A stretch of 64,000 nucleotides of DNA from Ichthyophis bannanicus (GCA_033557465.1 CM066033.1:1301809022-1301873021), one strand, 5' to 3'; numbered from the stretch's first letter, positions 32,150-42,860 are shown. Numbers and translations are program-made. The notes: generated by a model not told the origin, from the sequence alone.

Positions 32150-34002
32150 CCTGATAGGTCCCTCTCTTCTTTTCTCACTAGTTTCAATGCCTGGATTTCT
32201 TTTTTTCTTGAACTGTCTTCCCATCTTTCATTCTTGGGAGCTAACTTCCATTCTGATGATCCCTCTGACTCATATGCTTCAAAGCTCTTTGATTTAAGCT
32301 GTTCATTCAACCTCTAACTATGTTCTACCATCCTTTCTCACCAGTATGGCCAATGCCTCAGTCTTGTCTTTTTCTCCAACTGCTTTCTCAGACTTCTTCA
32401 GTTCAGTCTTTCCCCATCTGATAATCATCTGATAACTTTCACACTTAACCACTCTCCCCTACAGTCTCTGCCAATCACCACCAACACATTTAGGAATCTC
32501 CAGGCTATTGACTCTTGCACTCTCTCCACCACTGTCTCATCTCTCCTCTGCATTATCAGAATCTGTCGATAAGATAGTCTCTTTCTATAACACTCTACTA
32601 CCCTCTGCTTTGAACACTCTTCCTCCTCTCCTTCCCCATCTGATAAGGCATACCAAATCCCAGCCTTGGCTGATCTCTAGAATTTACCCCCTCTGTTCCT
32701 GTGCCCACTCTGTAGAGCATTCCTGGCTAAATTCCTGTGCTCAGTCTGACTTCATAGATTTCAAATTCATGCTAACCTCCTTCCCGTTTGCCGTTGCCTC
32801 ACTAAGCTGGACTACTATACCCTTTTTACCATCTCTCTTGCCTTCTCTTTGCCATACTCAACTCCCTCCTCGTGGTGCCTCCACCTCCAATCCCCTGCCC
32901 TTCACTCTCTGGCCAGATTTTGACAGACTACTTTCATGACAAGGTTCGCCAGGTTAATCTTGAGTTCTCCACCAGGTCGCCTCCATTTCCCTTTCCCTCA
33001 CTTCATTTTCAGATCCTACCTTAAACCCCTATCACCCTTTCTTCCTTTTCTAAAAATCATAAAGGAAGAAATCACAAACTCACTACCTGTTCCTCTGACT
33101 CCATTCCTATCCATTTCCTCAGCTCTGTCCCTCCTGCTATCATCCCTTTCATATCCTCAGTCTTTCACTGAAATGTTCCTGCTGCCTTCAGAAATGTTGT
33201 GGTTACATCATTCCTCATGAAACTTTCACTAGACTCTACCTACCCTTCCATCGTCCCATGTCCCTTCTCCCTTTTCTGGCCAAGCTTCTTGAACATGCTG
33301 TTCACCTCTGCTGTCTTGACTTTTCCATCTCAAGCCACTCATGATCGCTTTCACTCTCTGCATTCTACAGAAAGAGCCCTGGTCTCCAGAGAGCTATTCC
33401 TGGCCAAATCCAAGGATCCTCATTCTTGACCTATGCGGTGCTTTGAACACTGTTGATTGCCACCAGTTCTTGATAGTCTCTCCTCACTTGGATTTTTATT
33501 TCTCCCATCACATTTTCGGTGTAGGCTCTGGTGAATCCTCCTCCATCGCTATCCCATTCTGATTGCTGTACCACAGGGCTCTGTCTTGGGATCACTTCTC
33601 TTCTGTTTATGTACCTGTCCCTTGCAGTACCCTCTTTATGGAGTATCTTAGTATGACATTGTACTTGACCTTTCTGCATTCTTGCTCCTTCCCTTCTCCA
33701 TTCTGTAAGAAGTACCAAATCTCAGTCTTAGCCGACTTTTACAATTCACTCTCTGTGTTCCTGTGCCCATTCTATAGAGCATTTTGGGCTGAAAGCTTGT
33801 TCCCATGCTGACTTCATTGATCTCAAATACATGCTGGACCTGCTAAGCAGATGACTCCCAGGTTTACTTTTCTGCACCAAACATTTTACCAGAAATCCAG
33901 TCCCAAATCTCAGCCTGCTTGTGTGACATTGCTACCTGAGTGTTTCACCACCATGTGAAACGTAGCGTGGCTAAGACAGAGTTTGTTATCTTTCCCCCAA
34001 AA
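32150..34002 (+). mobile_element. Strongly decayed LINE (Rex/L2-like)
   Basis: Scattered RT words survive in several frames: a PMSLLPFLAKLLEHAVH block near 33255-33305, HDRFHSLHSTERALV near 33340-33385, LILDLCGALNTVDCHQFL near 33420-33470 and VPQGSVLG near 33570-33595. Upstream, a linker of the type FFHDKVRQVNLEF is visible at 32930. A thumb-like MAKTEFVIFPPK precedes 34002. The order fits a CR1/L2-superclade LINE, closest in style to Rex-type elements. It is too broken for firm assignment. Confidence 0.65.
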
Positions 34003-34055
34003 CAGGGCCAGTGCTACCATTAGGAAAACTAGGTGGACGCCTAGAGTGCCAGTCC
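34003..34055 (+). mobile_element. hAT-like MITE end
   Basis: CAGGGCCAGTGCTACCATTA then AACTAGGTGGACGCCTAGAG matches the ends of the MITE at 11743-11907. It sits immediately before the minisatellite. The other end was not found. Confidence 0.5.
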
Positions 34056-34059
34056 TCCA

Positions 34060-34730
34060 GGTGCACCCACTGCCACCACTGCCACCTCTGTTGCCCCATG
34101 CCACCACTGTCAACACTGCCACCCACTGCCACCACTGTCACCCACTGCTGCCTCTGCCACCCACTGCCATGACTGTCACCACTGCCACCCACTGCCACCA
34201 CTGTCACCCACTGCCACCACTGTTACCCACTGCCAACACTGCCACCTCTGTTGCCCCATGCCACCACTGTCAAAACTGCCACCACTGTCACCCACTGCTG
34301 CCACTGTCAACCCTGCCACCACTGTTGCCCATTGCTGCCATTGCCACCCACTGCCATGACTGTCACCCACTGCCACCCACTGCCACCACTGCCACCACTG
34401 TCACCCACTGCCACTGCTGTCACCCACTGCTGCCACTGCCACCACTGCTGCCACTGCCACCCACTGTCATGACTGTCACTACTGCCACCCACTGTCACCT
34501 CTGTTGCCCCATGCCACCACTGTCAACACTGCCACCACTGTTGTCCATTGCTGCTATTGCCACCCACTGCCATGACTGTCACCTGTCACCCCACTGCCAC
34601 AACTGCCACCCACTGCTGCCACTGCCACCCACTACCATGACTGTCACCACTGCCACCCACTGCCACCACTGTCACCCACTGCCACCACTGTCACTCACTT
34701 ACACCCACTGCCACCACTGTCACCCCTCTC
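34060..34730 (+). repeat. CCACTGCCACC minisatellite
   Basis: About 670 bases consist of variants of CCACTGCCACC / CCACTGTCACC, with TGCTGCC and CATGACTGTCAC variants recurring at longer spacing (higher-order structure). Long Cys/His/Pro frames on + and Gly/Ser/Trp frames on - are by-products. Confidence 0.93.
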
Positions 34731-34776
34731 TGGAATGTGTAGCAGCAACAATGGGCACAAACAGCCCCGTAGTGCT

Positions 34777-34790
34777 TACCTTTAAACTTT
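34777..34790 (+). repeat. Left target-site duplication of the 34.8-kb palindrome
   Basis: TACCTTTAAACTTT is repeated exactly at 35601-35614. Confidence 0.8.
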
Positions 34791-35600
34791 AATGATTAAT
34801 AAGAGAAACCCAAATCTACTAATTTTTGTTGGAACACACACCATGAAGATAAACCATTTCTTCTCACAGTGTGTTGTTCCTTTTTTTCTTTTTAAAAGGG
34901 GGGGTATGACCCCTACAAGCACTAAGGAGATAGAAACCCCTCAGTACACCCGGGTACAATTCTTTCAGATCTAGCTGTTTACATGAATCAAAGAAAAGTC
35001 ACTTAGCTGATCCAAAGATCTCTGCTATGGAGAACCGATTTACTGAAGAGGTGTCATTCACAGAGGGTGGAAAACCTTCACCCATTGCCGATCACCACAA
35101 AAAAATGCCGACGCTTCAGTTGGGTTATTAGCTCGTGGTCTTACCACAACATAGTTGCTTTTCACGGATGCCTTTGAAAGTTTTAAAAGTCTGTGGAAGA
35201 GAAATGGCCGCAAGAAAACGGTTGTAAGCTGAAGCGTCGGCGATTTTTTGTGGTGATCGGCAATGGGTGAAGGTTTTTCACCCTCTGTGAATGACGCCTC
35301 TTCAGTAAATCGGTTCTCCATAGCAGAGATCTTTGGATCAGCTAAGTGACTTTTCTTTGATTCATGTAAACAGCTAGGTCTGAAAGAATTGTACCGGGGT
35401 GTACTGAGGGTTTCTATCTCCTTAGTGCTTGTAGGGGTCGTACCCCCCCTTTTAAAAAGAAAACAAGGAACAACACACTGCAAGAAGAAATGGTTTATCT
35501 TCATGGTGTGCGTTCCAACAAAATTTAGTTGATTTGGGTTTCTCTTATTAATTGTTATAGTAAATTTGTGGGAAACACGTTTTAAGTTTAAGAGTTAGGA
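34791..35600. mobile_element. Second palindromic insertion with inverted arms and tail
   Basis: The arms of about 330 bp (roughly 34793-35125 and 35228-35557) are inverted copies with scattered mismatches: for example ACCATGAAGATAAACCATTT on the left recurs in reverse near 35483-35502. A loop of about 100 bases separates them, and a 43-base unpaired tail ends at 35600. A perfect 14-bp duplication flanks it. The plan equals that of the 30.7-kb element, although the arm sequences differ. The 148-codon - strand frame at 35058-35504 crosses the arm and is not a convincing gene. Confidence 0.7.
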
Positions 35601-35723
35601 TACCTTTAAACTTTGGCATCATGATGCTGTTTGCTTCCACCCCTCTCCAATGCTTGATGCCGACCTCTCCTGCAAACGTCAGAGAGGGGGCGAAAGCAAT
35701 CAGCCTGACGGCACTGGGATAGG

Positions 35724-36144
35724 AGGCAGTGTACTATTGTGGCTTAGGAACTGGTTAAAAGAAAACAAAGAGTAGAGCTAAATGGACAATTTTCTCAATG
35801 GAGAAAGATGAATAGTGGAGTACCCCAGAAATATATACTGGGCCTGCTGCTTTTTAACCTATTTATAAATGACCTGGAAATAGGAATAATGAGTGAGGTG
35901 ATCAAATTTGTGGATGACACAAAATTATTCAAAGTTGTTAAAATGCAAGAGGATCATGAAAAATTGCAAGAGGACCTTGAAAAATTGGGAAACTGGATGT
36001 CAAAATGGCAGATAAAATTTAATGTGGACAAGTGCAAAGTTATGCACTTAGGGAAGAACCCCCCCAGACTACGGTTACACGATGCAAAGTTGCACATTAG
36101 GAATCACAACTCAGGAAAAAGATTTAAGCGTCATCGTGGATAAC
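35724..36144 (+). mobile_element. CR1 LINE RT segment (first part of an interrupted copy)
   Basis: It encodes NSGVPQKYILGLLLFNLFIND and the catalytic KFVDDTKLFKVV (FADD changed to FVDD) plus the thumb. The frame is interrupted at 36144 by an L2 tail and resumes at 36295. Confidence 0.9.
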
Positions 36145-36294
36145 ATGTTAAAATTTATTTATTTATTTTTTATTTATTTATTTAACTTATTTATATCCCG
36201 CTTTTCACCGGGTCAAAGCGGAGCTACATTCAAGGGTGGGGAAATTAAGTATAAGGGCGGGACCATCACCAGGGAGACAACATTGATGATTTTG
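36145..36294 (-). mobile_element. L2-type tail inserted in CR1
   Basis: A TAAA-type tail and hairpin (CCGCTTTGACCCGGTGAAAAG) read on the - strand. It is flanked by a shared GTTAAAA word from the CR1 target (36145-36151 and 36304-36310), consistent with a short target duplication. Confidence 0.75.
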
Positions 36295-36433
36295 ATATGA
36301 GATGGTTAAAACCCTCCGCCCAGTGTGCAGCGGCTGCCAAGAAAGCAAATAGAATGCTAGGTATCATAAGGAAAGGAATGGAGAATAAAACAAAGGATAT
36401 TAAAATTCCTCTGTATCGTTCCATGGTGCGACC
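36295..36433 (+). mobile_element. CR1 LINE RT segment (second part)
   Basis: The CR1 thumb continues (CAAAAKKANRMLGIIRKGME, LYRSMVRP) and is cut exactly after ATGGTGCGACC by the TG...CA element. It resumes at 38001. Confidence 0.9.
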
Positions 36434-38000
36434 TGTGATAAGGAAGCTTATCATAGCTCAGGTAGGAGCTATAGAAAAGATGATGTGACTCTGAACAAGC
36501 AACCTGTCAGTTCTGGTAGAAGCAAGAAAACAGAGTTTTCACATAAAAGACTACCAGTCCCAGAATGCACCAGGTTTCCAGCAGCCATGAGAGGGGCTGA
36601 AGTGAGAGAATGTGTGTGCAATCAAGAGAGCTATGAGGTAATCCCTAAGCACTCATCTCAAAGGGCAGGGCCTGATTCAACACAGCTGCGCTGTGTTAGG
36701 GAGCAGCACACATTAGAACAGGATAAGAGTAGAGCTTATTCTTCAGGAAACAGTTTCAGGGAGAGCTTCAGCAAAAGCTTCAGGAAGAGATACAGAGACG
36801 GAGACAGCAACGGCTACAAGCTCAAGCACCAGTATCACCTGGAGAAACAGAAGCCAAGCCAAGCGGATAGAGAGAGAAGGAAACTCTCTGGAAGGAAGAG
36901 AAGAAAGGCCATTGGAAGGTCTGGGAGATTCCAAGGCAGTACTCATACTGGGAGGTATTCCAAAAGCCAGCAGAGTCCATTGGACTGGATTCAGCCAGAG
37001 GAATGGAGTGGCAGAGATAGGAATCACCAGTGGCTACCTGGAAGAGAGAAGACTGCATGTGGAAGGGACTTTCAGACCAAGGCCAGAAGGTATGTGAGAG
37101 AAGATCCAGCGTCCAGGGATCAAGATTGGAAGGCTGGACATCAGAATTGGATTACATATTGGCCAGGCTATACAGAGAGAAATAATGATAGCAGGAGAGG
37201 CTCAGGTATGAACACTGATCCAGACCCTATCTATAATAGAGAATGGCAGCAAGGGAATAAGCATTCTCATGATAGTGCCTTAATGAAAGACTCATCTGTG
37301 CCAATGTATGATATTGACCCTATGATTGTTGATGCAGGGGGAAATACAGCAGATGAAACTATTTACATGGACTGTTCTTTATCTAAATGCTATTGCTAGT
37401 TTTCTATGAGCAAACACATCAGCCATCACAAAGAAACCTAACTTTGTTCTTTATTTCCACTGCAAACAGCTCTTAAAGCAGGATTTGGGCTCACACAGTA
37501 GCAGCCAGCCAGCTAAAGGCTTTCAGCTGGTCCATTGATAGTAATTAGGGCTGCACCTGATTGTGTGTGTGAGCAAGGGAGAATCACTGCTGAGATCGGT
37601 GTGGAAAATAAGCAGAAGTTAACCTAACCAGCAAAGTTTATTCTTTACTTTGTGCCTTTGTATTTGGTAATTACTTGCTAAGAAAACATTAGCTAATTGC
37701 CTGACAAGCTGAAGGTTGTTTTCTGGTTTACTTTGTGACTTTTTGTTATCCCTTTAAACACTGCAAGCAAGTAACCTCATTTATAGTGCTATCAAGCATA
37801 CATGTGCTGGGTAAATTAAACCCCATCAATAAAAGAAGTATTTTATTGATCTTACCACTTGGTTTCACAACTCAAATTATTGTCATCAGCTGTGTTTGGG
37901 AGTGAATGAACTACAATACCCACAATACCTTGCAAGAATCATATGAATATATGCATCGTCAAGATTGTGTAAGTTCTCACCCTAGGCAGCCGTCTGACAG
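36434..38000 (+). mobile_element. TG...CA insertion, probable solo LTR (1567 bp)
   Basis: The insertion begins TGTGATAAGG and ends GTCTGACA, and is flanked by the 4-bp duplication GACC (36430-36433 and 38001-38004). The empty site is known from other CR1 copies (GGTGCGACCGCACCTTGAA), so both ends are exact. TG...CA termini, a 4-bp duplication, a poly(A) signal AATAAA at 37829-37834 and the absence of terminal inverted repeats or gag-pol fit a solo LTR of a long-LTR retroelement. No clear TATA box was found. It carries the long frame described separately. A non-LTR element with accidental TG/CA is less likely. Confidence 0.65.
36587..37399 (+). CDS. Unrecognised 270-codon ORF inside the putative LTR
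   Basis: From the first ATG at 36587 the frame runs 270 codons (it is open from 36485). The product is hydrophilic, rich in Arg, Lys, Ser, Gln and Gly (for example FRESFSKSFRKRYRDGD, ERRKLSGRKRRKAIG), with a more acidic C-terminus (DIDPMIVDAGG). There is no signal peptide or membrane segment. I do not recognise a family. A frame of this length is unlikely by chance in roughly 45% GC DNA, but the same region also has open frames on the - strand (36743-37058), so composition bias may contribute. An LTR-encoded or accessory protein is possible. Confidence 0.4.
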   Translation: MRGAEVRECVCNQESYEVIPKHSSQRAGPDSTQLRCVREQHTLEQDKSRAYSSGNSFRESFSKSFRKRYRDGDSNGYKLKHQYHLEKQKPSQADRERRKLSGRKRRKAIGRSGRFQGSTHTGRYSKSQQSPLDWIQPEEWSGRDRNHQWLPGREKTACGRDFQTKARRYVREDPASRDQDWKAGHQNWITYWPGYTERNNDSRRGSGMNTDPDPIYNREWQQGNKHSHDSALMKDSSVPMYDIDPMIVDAGGNTADETIYMDCSLSKCYC

Positions 38001-38600
38001 ACCGCACCTTGAATATTGTGTGCAGTTCTGGTCACCATATCTTAAAAAGGATATTGCAGAATTGGAAAAGGTACAGAGAAGAGCCACCAAAATGGTAAAG
38101 GGGCTGGATGGATATCCCTGTGAGAAAAGGCTTAAAAGGTTAGGGCTCTTCAACTTGGAAAAGAGACAGCTGAGGGGGAGATATGATAGAGGTTTATAAA
38201 ATGATGAATGGAGTGGAATGGATAAATGTAGATTGGTTGTTTACTCTTTCAAAAAAGTAGAAAGACTAGAGGACACATAGTGAAGCTACAATGTGGCACA
38301 TTTAAGACTAATCAGAGAAAATATTTTTTTCATTCAATTATCAAACTCTGAAATTCATTACTGGAGGATATAGTAAAAGCTGTTAGTATAGCTGGGTTCA
38401 AAGCAGATTTGGACGAGTTCCTGAAGGAAAAGCCCATAAACCATTATTAAAGAGGACCTGGGGAAATCCATTGCTTACCCTTGGGATAAGCAGCATGGAA
38501 TGTGTCTACCTTTGGGAGCCCGGCAGGTTCCCAAAGATAAACACATTCTGGTATGTGCAGAGCACTATGTAGCTCTAGTAGTGCTATAGTAGTGATAAAG
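38001..38600 (+). mobile_element. CR1 LINE 3' part (third part of the interrupted copy)
   Basis: It resumes [20 protein letters not shown] directly after the insertion and continues to [17 protein letters not shown], then decays into a 3' UTR with broken frames. It shares the 3' UTR style of the CR1 at 19.7 kb. Confidence 0.85.
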
Positions 38601-39285
38601 AGTAGTTGTAGTGGACATAAAGACCTGGTAGACAAATAGATAAGATGCAGACTGAGACAGGAGCAGAGAGCAGATGAGAGAGTACAAAAGAATTAGGAGA
38701 GGAAAAGGAGGGTGGGAGAAGGCAGAGACAAAGAGGAACATTTGACTGACCACTAATTCTCAAGATCACCCCAGCAGCACATCTAGCTTCCAAAAGACAA
38801 ACTGTTTGAGGCTTAGGCATTATTAATAGGTGTAAATGCATGTTCAGTTCAACCCCCATCAGAGGTCTGAGCTTCTGCTATATGAACAGCAGCTGAATAT
38901 CAAGTTTTCCAAATGCTGTTGAAAAGGAATATTTGGCTACTTTGTCCCTGGGCATGCTTTCAGGGTTATTCACTCAGCTAGATTTGCAGCTAGAGATGGT
39001 CTTTGTTAGTAGAACATTATTGTGTATATGTCTTCACGTCAGCAGATAAAGCCGGTCCATTGTGTCAGGAGAGGGGTTGGCTAGCCCCTCTCAGATCCAT
39101 TTCTGCAGCAGAGAATAAAAGAAAATATACAGAAACCAACCATTTGAAATGCAAAAGCACAGGTCTTTTTTTTTATCTCTAATATCTAAGCACAACGCTT
39201 TATTTTATCTGTTGCATCAGAGACCACACAGCCTAGCTAAATGTGATGAAACCCTCCCAGAAAGCGAGGTTACTTAGCTGTAATG
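38601..39285. other. Unassigned stretch before DIRS copy A
   Basis: No convincing feature; a purine-rich segment at 38640-38740. Confidence 0.3.
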
Positions 39286-39295
39286 GGGGTTCTCC

Positions 39296-39440
39296 GTGGA
39301 CAGCAGGATAATTCAGCCACACCTGTTGACATCATCCAATAGCGCCATTGGATGGAAGTGCTCACCTGAGCTCAGAAAGGAGAACCTTTCTGAGCATGTA
39401 CAAGGCAGTCCTACCCCCTGGCCCACCCCTACCTAGCCAA
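39296..39440. repeat. DIRS-A left inverted terminal repeat
   Basis: It begins GTTCTCCGTGGACAGCAGGA and matches the reverse complement of 45805-45953 over about 140 bases with scattered differences. Confidence 0.75.
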
Positions 39441-39895
39441 CGTGTCCCTAGCTGAGAGCTTGACTCTAGGTAGGCGGGCCCCTGGGCATAAGTCTGACCT
39501 CATCCAGGGGAGGTGTGCGGGTATGTGTGGCTGACTTATTTTGCTGTCCATGGAGAACTCCTGTTTCAGATAAGCAACCTCACTTTCTCCTAGGACAAGC
39601 AGGATGCGTCAGCCACACCTGGTGCCTCCTTAGCTGTGGTGGATGAGGGCAGAGCGCATCCCATGTGGGTGTGGGCTAATCGTTTGCCCTAAGATGACAG
39701 TACACTATGTCACCATGAAACAGGGTTTTTAATGAGACAACCAACCTGGACAGAGTCATAAGAAAACCAGCTTTGCAACTTTAGGCATGAACAGTGCTTC
39801 AATTAGAATGATTCATCAGTGCAAATGTGAACAAGTTTTTTTTTTTTTTTTTAACGAACAGTGACTTCAATCCAGACCATGAATAACAGTCTGTT

Positions 39896-41347
39896 CTAAG
39901 AATTCATCTGGGGCCCCTTGGAGTTTCCTGACATCTCCCCCCTGAGTTCTGTGTCTAAGGGGCGGATGGGCACTGCCATAGCTAGGACTGTCCAGTTAAA
40001 AGAACTGTCTACGTGTGCCTTGAGGTCCAGGCAGTAGTACTTCTGGAAGGTTTGCACCGAGGCCCAGGTGGCAGCTTTGCAGATGTTGGTTACCAGCATG
40101 GAGAATAGGTTGGCGATGGTGGTGGCAATGGCACAAAGCTGGTGGGTTCTGACTTTGGCTGTGGCCTGGGAGCCTGCCTGGTCATGGCAGAAGGTGAGGC
40201 AGTCTGACACCCATTGGGACAGAGTTCTCTTTGTAACCAAGCACCCGGGTCTGTTCGGGTCAAAGGAGATGAAGAGCTGAGCCCCTTTCCACAGGGGTTC
40301 TGTCTTGTGTATGTAGGTGCATAGGGCCCTGATACAGTCGAGGGTATGGAGCTTCTTCTCTTCCAGAGAGACGTGAGGTTCAGGGTAGAAGATGGGTAGT
40401 TCCACCATCTGGTTGATGTGGAAGGCTGATGAGATCTTCAAGAGGAACCTCGGATGGATGCTCAGGATGGCACGGTTATTGTGCAGTTGCCTGTATGGCT
40501 GGTGGGCCACTAGGACCTGTAGCTTGCTGATCCTTCTGGTGGAGGTGACGGCTATCATCCGGAGGGTCTTCCATGAGGCATACTTCAGGGCTGCCAATTG
40601 GAGCGACTTGAAAGGCTCCTGTCTCAGTTGGTAGAGGCCGACATTCAGGTCCCAGTGCAGGACTGGGGGCCATACCGTGGGGAACAGGTTAGCTAGTCTC
40701 TTGATGAAGTGGGCAACCAGAGTTAGCGTGGCAATGGAGTTGTCAGTGCAGTTGTGGAAGGCTGCTATGGTGGAGAGGTGGACTCTGATAGACTGAGTCT
40801 TGAGGCTATTGTTGAAGAGATGGGTGAGGTATTGTAGGACCTGGGGAACCGGGCAGGTCACTGGATCCAGTCTTCTCAAGGAACACCAGATGCTGAAGCA
40901 TCTCCGCTTTAAGTTGTAGGACTTCCTTGTGGATGGGTGTCTATCTGTGAGGATGACCTGTTGCACCTCTGAGGAAAGGCAGAGGGAGGATAATTTCCAG
41001 GTCATCAAGGCAAGGGCTGGCAGGTTGGGGAGCAGGGTGGTTCTGCTGTCTTGTGTGATGAGCGTGGGCCTCAGGGGGAGGTGGATTGGCGGCTCCAGGG
41101 AGCAGCAGTTTAGGAAGGGGAACCACATCTGCCTTGGCCAGAAGGGGGCAATGAAGATGATCTGTGCTTTGTCCTGCACTATCTTCTGTAGGGTCTTGGA
41201 GATGAGTGGGGTGGGCATGAAGGTGTATACTAGAGACCACTCCCCCCAAGACACATTGAAGACATCCATGGTGAGGCTCCTGGTGGAAGGGCATTTGGAG
41301 CAGAATAGGCAGCAATTTGTGTTTTCCTCCATGGCAAACAGGTTCAT
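39896..41347 (-). pseudogene. DIRS-A tyrosine recombinase, open but active-site mutated
   Basis: 483 codons without a stop. The N-terminal 100 residues are RNase H/linker sequence. The core-binding part starts about residue 150 (STRKSYNLKRRCFSIW), the first catalytic Arg lies in VTSTRRISKLQVL, and the last part reads THQLCAIATT ... ICKAATWASVQTFQKYYCLDL, with the nucleophile Tyr in the QKYY region. DIRS recombinases have H-x-x-R where this copy has H-x-x-C (codon TGT, a CpG-decay product of CGT). It would integrate a circular DNA copy. This copy is probably inactive. Confidence 0.85.
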
Positions 41348-41663
41348 CTGCAGATGTCCCCACTGTTGGAAGAAGGACTCTGTCTCTTGGGGGTCTAGAT
41401 TACATTCATGCGGATCTAGCTGGCAGTTCAGTCTGTCTGCCAGGTCATTCTGTGCGCCCAGTAAGTAGGTGGGTCACATCTGGCAGTGCTTGGAAAGGGC
41501 AAGGCCCAGAGTTTGAGCACCTCCTTGCAGAGGGTGTGGGAGTCTGTTCCCCCTTGTTTGATGACATAGAACATGGTCACCTGGTTGTCTGTTTGGATGA
41601 GGACAGTCTTGTTGTTGATGTGGGACTGGGAGGCCCACAGAGCATATTGGATGACCCGGAGTT

Positions 41664-42364
41664 TATTTATTTATTTAGCATATATTTGTATACCGCTCCT
41701 TCCAGCGATCAGAAGCGGTTTGATTGTGTGACGTAGAATGTCAGATCAAAGACAGATTTAAAAATTACAGCGTGATTTACAAGGTTATATGTTAAAAGTT
41801 GTCAGATCAAAGCAAAATATTTTCACAATATGTACAATGTGATTCAAGGGAAAATGCACAACACACAGTTAGGGGGGGTAGAGGGATATTTACATATATA
41901 CATTTTACACTTGACTACATTTTTGGTTATACAGGTAATGGTGGGATGCATTACTGTTCAGGACATGTTGTAGGCCTGTTGAAATAAGAATGTCTTTAGT
42001 TTTTTTCGGAAGGCCATCAGGTCGTTGATTGAGCGTAGCTCTGGTGGGAGTTGGTTCCAGAGTGTGGGAGCGGTATAGGAGTATGCTCTGTTGCTTGTGG
42101 CTGTTTTAGCTGATCTTATACTTATTGGTACAAGTAGGTTGTTTAAGTTGTTGGTTCTCCTGTTTCTGTCAGCAGGTTGCATGTTGATTAGGTTAGCGAG
42201 GAAAGTTGGTGCCAGGTTGTGGATGAGTTTAAATGTGGTTATTAGGGTTTTGTATTTTATGCGTGCTGCGATGGGGAGCCAGTGTAGTTCAACTAGCACT
42301 GGTGTGATGTGTTCAGCAAAGCCTGTTTTCATGATGATTCTGGCTGCGACGTGCTGTGCCATCT
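41664..42364 (-). mobile_element. L2 LINE 3' fragment nested in DIRS-A RNase H
   Basis: The end of L2 ORF2 (HITPVLVELHWLPIAARIKYK, NRAYSYTAPTLWNQLPPELRS), 3' UTR, hairpin CCGCTTCTGATCGCTGGAAGG and tail. It is flanked by GGAGTT at 41658-41663 and 42365-42370, and the DIRS RNase H frame resumes on each side. Confidence 0.9.
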
Positions 42365-42860
42365 GGAGTTCCAGGAGATTGATGTGGTATGTCTGCTCTT
42401 TCATGGTCCAGGCCGCCTGCCTGCATAGGTGCCCTATGTGGACCCCCAGTTCATTGTCGAGGCATCTGTGGTGTTGACTGCATGGTGAGGAGGCTGATGG
42501 AGGGGTTTGCCTTCCTTGAGGTTGTCCTGGAGGGTCCACCAGAGGAACCAGTCCTTGACTACTTTGTCCAGGAGGATATGCATGGAGAGTGGTTGGGTGT
42601 GCTGGCTCCAGTGTTTGTGGAGGTGCCACTGTAGGTGCCACATGTGCAACCTTGCTAGGGGTAGTACTTGCGTTGTCGCCAAGGAAGCAGAGTAGGCTGC
42701 AGGCAATGGCCCAGTCAGCCAAGGAGACATTCCTTGCCAGGGTCGTGATAGTGTCCATCTGATGGGATGGGAGGAAGGCTCTGGAGGATGTGGTGTCGAT
42801 GTCCGCTCCAATGAACTGTAGGCGCTGGGTGGGCCAGAGGTGAGATTTCTGGCTGTTCAC
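41958..42860 (-). pseudogene. Chimeric 300-codon frame: DIRS RT end fused to L2 C-terminus
   Basis: Codons 1-165 are DIRS RT/RNase H (KSHLWPTQRLQFIGADIDTT ... EQTYHINLLELQ). The remaining codons from MAQHVAARIIMKTG are L2 ORF2. The join coincides with the L2 insertion point, so the fusion is an insertion by-product rather than a selected gene. Confidence 0.85.

Noticed and set aside
33983..34792. 269-codon Cys/His/Pro-rich ORF and Gly/Trp-rich antisense ORFs
   Set aside because: Direct translations of the CCACTGCCACC minisatellite.
35058..35504. 148-codon ORF on the - strand
   Set aside because: It spans the right arm and loop of the palindromic insertion, with no recognisable domain.
36743..37058. 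Antisense ORFs within the putative LTR
   Set aside because: They overlap the longer + strand frame and are shorter. They are noted only as a reason for caution about that ORF.
40929..41468. 179-codon plus-strand ORF
   Set aside because: Antisense of the DIRS-A recombinase frame.
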